This document shows, in pieces, positions 24,401 to 34,382 of a stretch of 64,000 nucleotides of DNA; positions within the stretch are counted from its first letter, which is position 1, and every line of letters begins with the position of its first letter. The DNA comes from Pyrenopolyporus hunteri (taxonomy: Eukaryota > Ascomycota > Sordariomycetes > Xylariales > Hypoxylaceae), in NCBI GenBank assembly GCA_902806595.1, contig CADCXC010000035.1, positions 496,001 through 560,000 on the forward strand, in the 5' to 3' direction. A program made the position numbers and the translations under genes. The notes under the pieces were generated by a model. That model ran no database searches. It was not told where the DNA came from and saw only the letters and a program-made list of their open reading frames with translations.

Positions 24401-26822
24401 TTCTCTTTAGGTCAGGCTCACCCTCGGCCATTTCACGAACCCATTTGGCGATGCCGCTCAGAGCCCACGGTTCCGTGCAAGAACGGACATCGACTATAGT
24501 AAGCTTTTCCGGTTGGAATTTCCGACGCCGGCCACTAGGCAAGGTTATAACGTCGTAATTAATAGACGAAGTCGTCCCCGTTTCATAACCCTCGTACGGC
24601 AGTCCTTGTTGAGCGGCCAACTGTTGTTGCTGTCTCACATGCCTCAACCGCGCATTACGATCCTCGGTCGCATCCGTTTTTGACCTGCCCGGGGGCTGAA
24701 CGTGGGGTGAAGTGCTATGGCTAGATAATGAGATAGACCTCTCAACTTGAAGTTGCTGCGCATTCTGTCCATACTGTGCGTCTGGTCCGGTGTACGGGCG
24801 TGAATCTACGCTAAGGGAATATCCGTGTTGATATCCGGCCCGAGTGGGCGACTGGGCGGATGGCATCGAGCTGCTGTCCGAGCTAGCTGGGATGGCCGGG
24901 AGCGGTCGATTGGACAGGCCAGGGTGGTAAAACATATCCGGGTACTCATCCTTGGAAGGGGAATCGCTTCCGCTTTGCCTCGAGTGAAGGGAAACGCGTT
25001 CCTCTCCCTCGTCGAAGCTCAGGCGATGCGCCGTGGGTTGCTGCAACCCCCCTGTACCCTCATAATCCACATCGGCCTCCTCGAAGGCTGGATACCTGTT
25101 ACTTCCGTGACTCCTTTGAGAGGCATGGTTACTGCGAAGAGTTGGCAGGGTCTGGACATCTCCTGGAGGTATCTCCGTAATAGGAGGTGACCCGACGTTA
25201 TTATCGTAGGTTAGAATTCCCGCGTAACCCCCGCCCGCGAGCCCTAGATCCATTCCAGCATAGTCGCTGTCACTACTCGGTTCCTCTTTGTGGGTAGGGA
25301 GCGTAGGATGCGCCGGCGTCTCCGGCTGATTAAAGTAGGAGAACGTCCCACCCACGGAGCTAAACCGGCGATCGTCTTCTTCTGCCTGCTGCAGCGCCCA
25401 AGCGCCGGCAGCGCCCTCGGGATCGCTCTCGTCTCCGTCGTAATCCTCATACGCGTATGGGTTATTCGAATGGTTCCTGTTTAAGGTCGACGCATTGGAA
25501 GAGTACCGGTTTACTCCGGCCGGTTCCTCCTGGTTGGTAAGAGTAGTGGCGGTCGAGTGATAGCTTGCATTAGACGTTAATCGACGGAGATTTTGCAGGT
25601 CATCGTCTGGCAAAGCACCATTGCGTTGATCAAAAACCGTAGGCCGATCGCGCAATGAACCATTCCTCCCGATGAGCTCAGCTTCGATGTCCTGCATGAT
25701 GTTATCTTGCGTAATATATTCCTGGGCGACATCAGAAGCGTGAGTGCCGTTAGATGTATACGGCTCTTCTGGAACGTCGTCAACAGGCCGGCTAGGTAAC
25801 GGCGCGTTAGTCGGGTGTCGCGCTAAGCTAGCTGGCGGTCGCGAGTGAGCAGGAGACGGGGGTAAGGGAGATGCGGCTGAATTCGACCTGGATGCTCGAT
25901 TCAAGAACGAATGGGGGTCGCTGGCAGAGTAGTTCGGGCCTACGGGTATTTGCGAATGTGTCGGGTATGGCGTCGAGGAGGTAGACGAGTCAGACGAGTA
26001 GAACGTAGCCTGTGGGCTCGTAGCATCATGCGAATAATTTGAGGTATACCGTGGCTGTGAAGATTCATAGCTGGTGGTCTGGATCGGGGCAACCGCTGTT
26101 GTGGCAGACGGGTATGCAGAACTATAGGTAGGTTGATCATAGCCGGCGGTATAAGCCGTAGACGGAGTCGAGGAGTGTCCCGTCCGGGCAGTGTTCGAGG
26201 CGTACAACGGCTGAGATTGGAAGTACGGAGACTGGTTTAGGGGCGGCGATCCGTAAGACTGGTGGTTGTTGGTGTAATTAGTATACCCAGAATAAGTTGG
26301 CTGGCGTTGTGGCACCGCCGCTCCAGAATATGCAGCCGGATTATAGGGAGCCGGTGCGAAATTATTAGCCGTCGCGGTCGTAGGACTGTAGGGAGCAGCG
26401 GCTGTCGCATTCGAAGGTCCCCACCTATTTGAGGGGTGCGGGTGGTAAGGCAACGAGGTAGACTGAGACCGAGCGAAGGCCTGGGGGTTGTACGTTGAAG
26501 GCGTAGGCGGCGATTGGGGTTGATACTGGTGCTGGTATCCTGCCATGGCGACGTTTGAATTGCCATAGTTGGACCTGTTGGCATCGGTCGGGCTGGCTAG
26601 GAACAGCTCATCGCGGCCCAGTCCTGCGGCAGTGGTATTCAAGGTTGGCTGATAGCTTGGGCGACTTACGGGCGAAGTAAACCCACCAGAGTCGTCGCCG
26701 TTATTGAAACTCGACCGCCGGTTCGGGTATGCCAACTGATCTTGCGAGGGTTGATTTGCGACGGGATATTGTACGGGAGGAACATGGCCGTATCGGCGCT
26801 GGTCGTTGTCTCGAAATGACAT
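21413..26822 (-). CDS. rom2: Rho guanine nucleotide exchange factor, Rom2-type (DEP-DH-PH-CNH)
   Basis: Three exons, 26822-23166, 23114-22446 and 22387-21413, with 51- and 58-nt phase-0 introns, give 1,766 aa. The first 740 or so residues are Ser/Pro/Tyr/Gln-rich and disordered. Then come a DEP-like domain (WALSGIAKWVREMAEGEPD...GSGCYAP, about 770-880), a DH/RhoGEF domain (NVLHEIVTSEEVYMDRLEVL...YLKDPITRLQRYSLLLE, about 945-1140), a PH domain (GRELILQGDLQR...VRWVDTHALLFDHYLILAK, continuing over the first intron into PIPMPLLFLES), and a C-terminal CNH (citron homology) domain (TVTTSRVTQIAVLEEFSVV to ICMAHPEVAGQQIVLEMLL). Rom1/Rom2-type GEFs load GTP on Rho1 at the plasma membrane and drive cell-wall-integrity signalling and polarised growth. 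The gene symbol is by homology of architecture. Confidence 0.93.
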
Positions 26823-29504
26823 ATTGAGTTACCGCGACCAGGCGGCCGCGCGACGACAGACGACGGAGTGTGGATCTCGGGGATCAACTAATGGGCTGAT
26901 GGTGGTGACGTCGCATGGATGGGCTCGACAGGAGTGAACTCTATTGCGCTGGAAATGCGACGGTCTGCATTCTCAGAGGTCCTAGTTTCAGAAGAAGGCC
27001 GGGGACAAAGTTCGTCTTCGGGGAATTTGAAAGACACTAGACGGTGCGGGATGCAGGACGAGGAATCTTCGTTCGGCTCGAACTGTTGGCTACCAGAGAA
27101 AAATGAGACGATCCCTTGGATGAACCCGGGCGGGTCGATTGTAGGCAGCAAACTAAAAGTAGGGTCGAAAGCTAATTCAATCAACTGTCGATGTCGTAAA
27201 ACCTTTATTAGGCGGAGGAGGTTAGGGCGCGATGGGAGGCGGAGTTAAGGATACCCACCATAAAAGAACACCTTAATGAAAATACCGGTAAAATTATGAT
27301 ACAGGGTAAACAGGATAAGTTGGAATAGTGACTAGGAAGGGTTTGCGAAACCAGAAATTAGTCGAGATGAACATGACCATCTTCTGTGCGCGATTGTAAG
27401 GTCGATTCCAGGGACTGAATAATGGATGTTTGGTGGAAGAGCAATAAGAGCACTGGGGTTTACCTGAACTTGCCTGAGAGTGGGCTGGGCTGAATTGAAG
27501 CGCACAGACTTGGGGGCCGTGGAGGGCGTGGGCGTGCCCACCAGTTGTACCAGATGTACTCTTTGGGAAAGCGTCGGTAAGAACGTGGTCCGGTGGTGGG
27601 TCGTAGGCCGTGGGATCAACGGTAACCTGGTGGAAGCGACTACGATCTCCCCTCCAAGTGGACCAACAAATAGGTACCTTAGGGTACCGCAGTGGAAAGA
27701 CCCAAGCCAAGCCACACCTTATCTATTGTCCAAGTCGAGGCTTTTTAAGAGGGCTGTGCAGCGACATATTGAGGTCTCCAATTCACTTTTCTTTTTACTC
27801 GAAGGTTCATAGATCTTTTAGTTGTAAACTACTGCTTACCTACTAGGTACCTAGCTCAGGTACCTATCTATAGGTACACACTGAGTGATAGAAATTGAAT
27901 ACAAATAATTATCTGCAAACATTCAAGATGTCGCACTTGAAAAAGTCTCCGAGGGCATACATAAAGAATTGATCAGTCGATAAACGAATAGGGAAGTACC
28001 TCGTACAACCCTGTCACAGTGTGTTCCTTTTTCTCGGATACTCAATCCTTCCAAAGCCCCCGAATTCCAGAAGCGCGCTACTTGACTTGAACCCTTTTCT
28101 TAGGAGGCTTTGAGCGGACGGCTCAATAAAGATATCTTGTTTTAATTTCGTTGCTTAGCATATAGTTGACTCTGTTCGTATGACTCTTCTAAACCTACCA
28201 GGTAAGTATATGAGTTTTGAGATAGGTACCTAGTCAATAGGTACTAGCAGCCAACTCAAGTATATTCAACCGCGACTAAGGTGATATACAATAAGCATGT
28301 GCGACCACTTAAGGCGAGGTATGGAGCAATTATGGCACTATGATCCGGTTAAGACCAACAATGGATTCTACCGACAAGCAGCCAACCGCTACATCGACAT
28401 GGCTTAGGGGTAAGATCGCCGCTCCAACTTGTGAGTTGTTGTAAGTTATTATGCTATCTACTCGTGAATTATGGGCCAACCACTATACATAGAAACACTA
28501 GATACTATACTGCCGTCCTTAACAATTCAAGAAAGCTTATTGGAACTTGAGTCTTTCTCGAGTTTAATCATCCGTCGCTACACGAATAGGTATTATAAAA
28601 CTGGGCGTTAATGTTAACTGGCCAAACTTTGATTCTGTGCCAGAATTCAACGCCACCTGAGTTGGCTCTACCTCCGCAGATCTGTTTGTCATACTGAGCC
28701 CGACTGTAGATAACCATTACAACGTCCAAATCGGCTCGGTGTTGTGCACATACTTATAAGAGAGGCAGCACCTCCAGTAGCACGTCGCCACGTTTTTCTC
28801 ACAAGGCCTACGCTAATAATCTCCCTGCTGCCAAGCTCTTCTCTCTTGGTCCTCATTTTACAAGTCATAGTGTTACATGCGAAGCTTATGGTATAACAAC
28901 CCACAATTAGTTTTCCTCGTTTGAGTGTGGCTTCAAGTATATAGGTATGCACTAGTCTAGAATATGTAAGATTCCTTGCACATTGTCGAACCCCGAAATG
29001 ACACTGTCACCTGGTCATAGGGCTGAAACTGGCAGCACTGACGATCTAAATTTAAGAGGGCTTCCGTCCAATTTAGGTTCCCTTGCCAACCGGAGTCAGG
29101 CCCGCATCCGTGGCATTACACCTTAAACTGGAAAACCTTTTTGGCTTTGAAGGTTGATTTGAAACCTTGTCACCGTCAAAACCCTAAGAAATGAGTGTCC
29201 TCGTTGGCGCTTCAGCCCGAAACTCACGCTATATAACCGCTCGGCAGCAAAGATGATGCGCTTTCTACAAGTGCATTCCTATGTGGTAGACAACTTCGCC
29301 TCCAGAGTGCATCACAGCCGCGCCGTTGCACCGCAGAGAACCTTTGACAGCCATCATACATGTCGTCATCCACCCCAGACTTACCGCATGCTAGCCGTTG
29401 ATCGCCCCTAGCTTCGCTGCCTTCGTATGCCATGCGACGTAAAGCAGGGCATATACTGTAGTGATGGCACAGATCGGGAATCGCTAGGGCCTAGAACCAG
29501 TACC
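26823..29504. other. intergenic, RhoGEF leader and promoter plus gene-free DNA
   Basis: The first 0.4-0.9 kb upstream of the RhoGEF start is presumably its 5' leader and promoter. It contains an uninterrupted minus-strand frame of 98 codons (27184-26888) that stops 65 nt before the start codon, a possible upstream ORF if transcribed. From about 27,850 on I find only AT-rich sequence with several CCTAGGTA-type palindromes (27842-27876, 28220-28242) and no gene. Confidence 0.45.
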
Positions 29505-29783
29505 CAGGCAGAAGGGCGTCAAAATAAATGCCTCAGCCACACCAACCCCTAGACTTCTCGTCAGCCTTTTCGTTCCTAAAATTTACTAACGTTAAAAAAA
29601 AACTTATATATAAAAAACCTGTCCATAATGTTATTTATCTATAAATTTTAATTGTAATAATATTAATAATATATAACGTTACAACTAATATAATTAGTAT
29701 TATTTAGGATACTTAAATATCAGGTGTGGCTGGTGAAATAGGTGGATGTGGCTGAGGCATTTATTTTGACGCCCTTCTGCCAG
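29505..29783. mobile_element. MITE-like element with 35-bp perfect terminal inverted repeats
   Basis: A 35-bp sequence at 29507-29541 (starting GGCAGAAGGGCGTCAAAATA) is repeated perfectly and inverted at 29747-29781. The 205 bp between the arms is very AT-rich, without coding capacity, and contains a further near-inverted CCACACC/GGTGTGG pair. A GTACC sequence flanks both ends (29500-29504 and 29784-29788) and could be a 5-bp target duplication. Alternatively, if the ends lie 1-2 bp further out, a TA duplication (29501-29502, 29785-29786) fits Tc1/mariner-type insertion. GGTACC is common in this region, so the duplication is not secure. It is non-autonomous, with no transposase in the window. 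Confidence 0.78.
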
Positions 29784-31511
29784 GTACCACAGTCGTGAAT
29801 AAATGCGCATTTATTCCAGTTCGAATGATATCGGAGGTCCCCTTTCGTATTAAGACATATACTGTTTAGGCAAACTCAGCAACGTAGACCCAAGCCGCAA
29901 CGAAACGACCTGTTACAACCCGGGATTTATAAGGAAGTGTTGCGCAACGTAAAATATATCTAATTACAAGATGCATTTTGTGTATTTGCGAGATCCAATC
30001 ACATCAGTCTATCTATAGTTTCGATAATGATCTGACTAGGTCTTAATTGGTTATGTCCTAACAGACCACATCTTGTGATAGCTTCGAATATACCTGGCAC
30101 GGCGCGTGATATCAAGGACTAAGAACTGAATCTTGTTGATGCTATGAAGAAGGAAAGACAGAAAACTAAACCGCGGTTTTATACATGAACTCCGGCGGTG
30201 CACCCGGCCGGAGCCTTGGTGCCGGTTGCCCACCGGACCATGACAATACCTAGGTAAGTAGATAGGTACTTACGTAATATATGCTATAGGCTATAAGGGC
30301 ATACACGTGATGGAGAACCCACGACACTTCTTTCTTTATAGGTCGCTATACGCGTTACGCCGAGGAGATATAGTAAAAGCAGGCATCTGAAGCAAAAGAG
30401 GAGGCGTCGTTCCTGTTTCTATTAGCTTATTCATAACCCAATTCGTCTATACCCGCCTACCCAGAGTTACCCAATATATAGCAATTCAGCTATTTCCGCG
30501 GGGTAACCCAACTCATCCCTCGAGTTTTCGTCACAATGTGTCTCTACGTCGCTTAACCGCAGTGAAGTCCGAGTCCCGGAGCGTAGGACGACACAACGGT
30601 TAGTGGCGATCCCGAATTCTAGCGTCGTAACGCGTTACCCAGTATGTATTGTTAGCGGTTTTAAATATAACCGCAAACCACATCCTCGGTACTCCTAGCT
30701 ACGGGTGGCTTGCTAGCCGTAGGTTAGGCTAGGTACTTTAGACCAGGTACCTAGTAGTTTAGGTGCCCCTTGGTACCAGAAATTCGACTAGAACGCTCGA
30801 GATATGCTATGCGGTAATTAAGTAGGTACCTAGGTACCCTTAATGACAAGAAGGCAAGGTGAACGAGTATAGTTTACTACTCTTCTCGTTAGTGATATGT
30901 TGGATAGGCCAATCGCCGTAGAAAACACTACCTTCATCGCGCGTATACTTCTTTTATCATACTCTTGTCCCGTCTTCGGGGAACTCTGTAGTAAATAAAG
31001 TCCGAACCTGGTGGTACGCCCGAGTTTTCTTGACGAGAAAATGATATCATTTGTAAGCACCCCCCAGCCCACTATGACGGCAACGACGTAAAGCGGGGCT
31101 GTCTTCTACTATGAGGGATGCCCATAGAGCTAATAACCCCCCACCTCGATAGTAGGAGGTACATGTCTTCCCTGGCCTTCAGCATAGCATGATTGCGTGT
31201 ACCAGGTATGTAGGCCGAGTACTAGAATAGACTGCGAGTTCTTTCTGTGGTGAAACTGTTTATGTAATGTAAGGCCTTCGCTCGTTAGTACATGTGAGTG
31301 GTGCAATGGGAAGGTAAGCGGTAGTCGGCTTAAAGTATCGCTCTCCGAGATCCCCTCTCTCTCTCAATACAAATTAGACAGAAGAAGCTTCCAGCTCCCC
31401 CTCTTCTTCCCCCTCTCCCAAAAAAATTGACAATTATCTTGCTACTCAGAACAACGCTTGCACCAGAAGTCTAGCTTTATATCCTTGAAAGTCAAAACAA
31501 AATAAGTCAAG
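29784..31511. other. intergenic, 1.7 kb, upstream of SOD1
   Basis: No gene is recognised. It contains several GGTACCTAGGTACC-like palindromes (30249-30275, 30728-30760, 30819-30838). The last 160 bases are pyrimidine-rich (CTCTCTCT and CCCCCTCTTCTTCCCCCTCTCCC at about 31350-31430), as is typical of strong fungal core promoters and leaders, directly ahead of SOD1. Confidence 0.5.
31350..31435 (+). promoter_or_regulatory. pyrimidine-rich core promoter/leader of SOD1
   Basis: Runs of CT and CCCTCTTCTTCC lie 80-160 bases before the SOD1 start codon. CT-rich blocks of this kind mark transcription start regions of highly expressed fungal genes. The assignment is by position and composition only. 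Confidence 0.4.
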
Positions 31512-32506
31512 ATGGTTAAAGCAGGTACGTCGGATGATCTCCGTTATTTAAACTACCGTCTATTCCATCATTTCCGGTTCGAGGATGGCTGCATGAGCAC
31601 GATTGCGCGCATTTCATTGACTAGTGGTCCCTGCCGTACACCAGGGCCGCGATGAGATGGACACCTTGTTGGACACTCGAGGGAGCAGCCTAACGAGTTT
31701 AAACCGAACCATTGGGGTCATTGGGATCATACAAGCCCATCGGACAGGCAGCTTCTGCTAGATTTTCCTGTGGAAACCCCTACCGTGTGCCTCTTTAGTT
31801 CAGCCCTATACGCTCCGAGTCATTTGCTGACAAGACATCCGCGAATCTAGTTGCCGTCGTCCGTGGTGACTCCAAGGTTACCGGAACCGTCACCTTCGAA
31901 CAGCCTTCCGAGTCTGCCCCTACCACTATCTCATGGGACATTACCGGCTACGACCCCAACGCCAAGCGTGGCATGCACATCCATACCTTCGGTGACAACA
32001 CGAACGGCTGCACGTCCGCCGGTCCTCACTGTATGTAACGCTTTTACATACAAATTTCCCCTCTTTAAAGGGAAAGCAAGGGGGGAGCGAAATTGCTGAC
32101 CTTGTATATACCTAGTCAACCCCTTTGGCAAGACTCACGGCGACCGAACCGATGAGGTCCGTCACGTTGGTGACCTCGGCAACATTGTTACCGACGCTCA
32201 GGGCAACGCCAAGGGCTCCATCCAGGACTCGCTTGTCAAGCTGATCGGCCCTGAGAGCATTATTGGCGTAAGTGATCTGTCACGCTCTAAATTTACCATT
32301 GCATGTGCTAACTCGGAGCGAAGCGAACCGTCGTCTGCCATGCCGGCACCGATGACCTCGGAAAGGGTGGTAACGAGGAGTCTCTCAAGACCGGCAACGC
32401 TGGTGCCCGACCCGCCTGCGGTAAGTTATATAACATATTTCCCCCTATTTCGATTTTGCAAGTGGCTAAACTTGTTCCCTTAGGCGTCATCGGTATCTCG
32501 AGCTAA
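31512..32506 (+). CDS. sod1: Cu/Zn superoxide dismutase
   Basis: Five exons, 31512-31524, 31851-32030, 32116-32267, 32324-32420 and 32484-32506, give 154 aa, the standard length for fungal cytosolic SOD1. The first exon is only 13 nt (MVKA plus one base) and is followed by a 326-nt intron, long for this genome. The metal ligands are all present: His47, His49, His64, His72, His81, Asp84 and His121. The disulfide pair Cys58/Cys147 is in place. Signatures are [14 protein letters not shown] and [15 protein letters not shown]. The enzyme dismutates superoxide to H2O2 and O2 in the cytosol and intermembrane space. No signal peptide is present. Confidence 0.97.
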
Positions 32507-34382
32507 ATATATCAACAAATTGAAACGAAGCGTAGGATAAAAGAAAAACCTAGTCTTGTTGAATGAGTGTGAACGCTATACATAGTTGGACATAGCTCTC
32601 TAAAATAAACATTAGTGTTTCCGGTAACATTTCAATCTAGGCGCCTAAGTGAGTTACCTGGCAGCGTAAATTTGTCCCTGTAATTTAACCACAGTACCTA
32701 GGTACCTAAACAGGTAGCTAAGGTCCAGCGGCTGCTAGCGCTATATCTCTGCTGAGGTAAGGGTGTTCGTATATGACCTGGTGTTGTACACGAGGTTACT
32801 ACTCTGCACAGTGCCCGCCAACCTTCACTCGCCAAGATACCTAGGTACCTATCCTACTCGAAACTAGCTTCGGTACCTGCAATTGCAGAATGGTAAAAGT
32901 CGTGTATTCGTCAGTCCGGGGCTCGTGTCGTAGTGGTATTAGGTAATTCCTAGGTACCTAGGTAGCTTCACTACCTTCCCGATGCCGTTTCTTAACCCTA
33001 CGTGTTATTTTCTCAGGGTCCAAGCGCCTCCTGTTTGTCTAGTACCCTCCGCCGGATACTGGGTGTACTGGGTGCACTGGGTGCGGATAGGTCGAATAGC
33101 CCCCGCTTGCCTAAGATGGTAGGTCTCAGATGAACAGAGGGGTCGATAGGGGGAAGGAACGAACTGTGTACTGTATTTTCTACCCTCTTTCCGCACTACC
33201 ATAGTACGCCAGCCGCCACACTTCGCTTAATGGAGGGAAAGCTAGGACCCCCATGCCCATAGGTACCACAACCCGACTCCCAGCCCAAGTACGTAGACTT
33301 AAACATCCATCTTTTTTTCTCCAGCTTTTCGCGAGTCGAGACTTTCTTGGCCTTCCCCACAGATTGAGGAAAGCTGTCAAAATCCCAAAAGCGTACACAC
33401 ACGACATATGCATTTTGAGCTCCCAGGTCAACACCTTCTTTTGAAAGGCATTGGTTTCTTCTAACCTACCTAACCTAGTCGCACCCGACCTGGATATTAG
33501 AGTTCCGTTTTCTACTGAATCTCGACGAGGAAGCATCTTCACTCGTTGCAATTGAGTAAGTCCAGCATCTACTTTCTTTCGCCTCTAACTTCCCCGGATT
33601 CCCCATCAACCCATGCTTTCCCGCCTGCACCTTTCCTTTAGGTACTTTTGGTATCATCTCTACGTTATGTTGAGCCTGCTATACCAATCAAAGCAAAAAC
33701 GGTTGTCGCGTTCATGCTACTTACCGAATCATTCGCTCGGGTGCTGTAGCCTGCCGAGTGGCATACGATCTTAAATCTTTCCATTATGCCCCTTCCCGCT
33801 TCTCCATACGCTGCCTCCAGCAATGCACATGCATGACCACATAACACCTAGCACGTGAATCAGCGCCAGTACCGTCCTACTGAGATACCGCTGTCTTGCA
33901 ACCTCGGGTGGCTTATTTCTTCTTATCAGCCGTCGCCTAACATGGACGACGGCGAAAATGAAGTCCCCTCCGGCTCGATATCGAGTACGCGTCCAGGATG
34001 ACCCGGCAGAGGCGTTGACTTTGTCGTGCATCAATCGTTACACAAAGCCGCAACTCTCTATATGATGGTCAATAATGGCGACAATCATCGCAACAACGGG
34101 GCTATACAGCGAATTGTTAGTCAACCACCCATGACTACCTTATCCTGTCACTATAACCCATATATATACAGCCCCTGGTCCAACGTCATGTTTCTTTATT
34201 ATCTTTGCATATACGTAATTCATCTTGTGGAGAGAGCTGGACAACATGCGACGCCCATAGTTGGTGTCAAGTTCAAGCATTTGGATCGCTGCTGACCGTT
34301 GAATTAGATTTCAGGGATTTCCTGGATTCATTTCCCTTCTACTCTCGGCTTTCCTCGTCGTTATTGTTTCGTCGCCGGCAAC
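32507..34382. other. intergenic, 1.9 kb
   Basis: SOD1 3' flank followed by the long upstream region of the Tudor-SN gene. It contains three CCTAGGTACC palindromes (32696-32706, 32838-32852, 32948-32964) and a short direct repeat of GTGTACTGG/GTGCACTGG (33062-33085). Open frames around 33,180-33,660 overlap on both strands and are not supported as genes. Confidence 0.45.

Noticed and set aside
28980..29000. tRNA B-box-like GTCGAACCCC
   Set aside because: No matching A box or cloverleaf pairing around it.
33060..33086. Short GTGTACTGG-type tandem repeat as a CRISPR or minisatellite
   Set aside because: Fewer than three 9-bp copies and no spacers; an ordinary simple repeat in a eukaryotic genome.
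33180..33657. Minus-strand frames upstream of SND1
   Set aside because: They overlap in several frames on both strands, with no motif, start context or intron pattern to support any of them.
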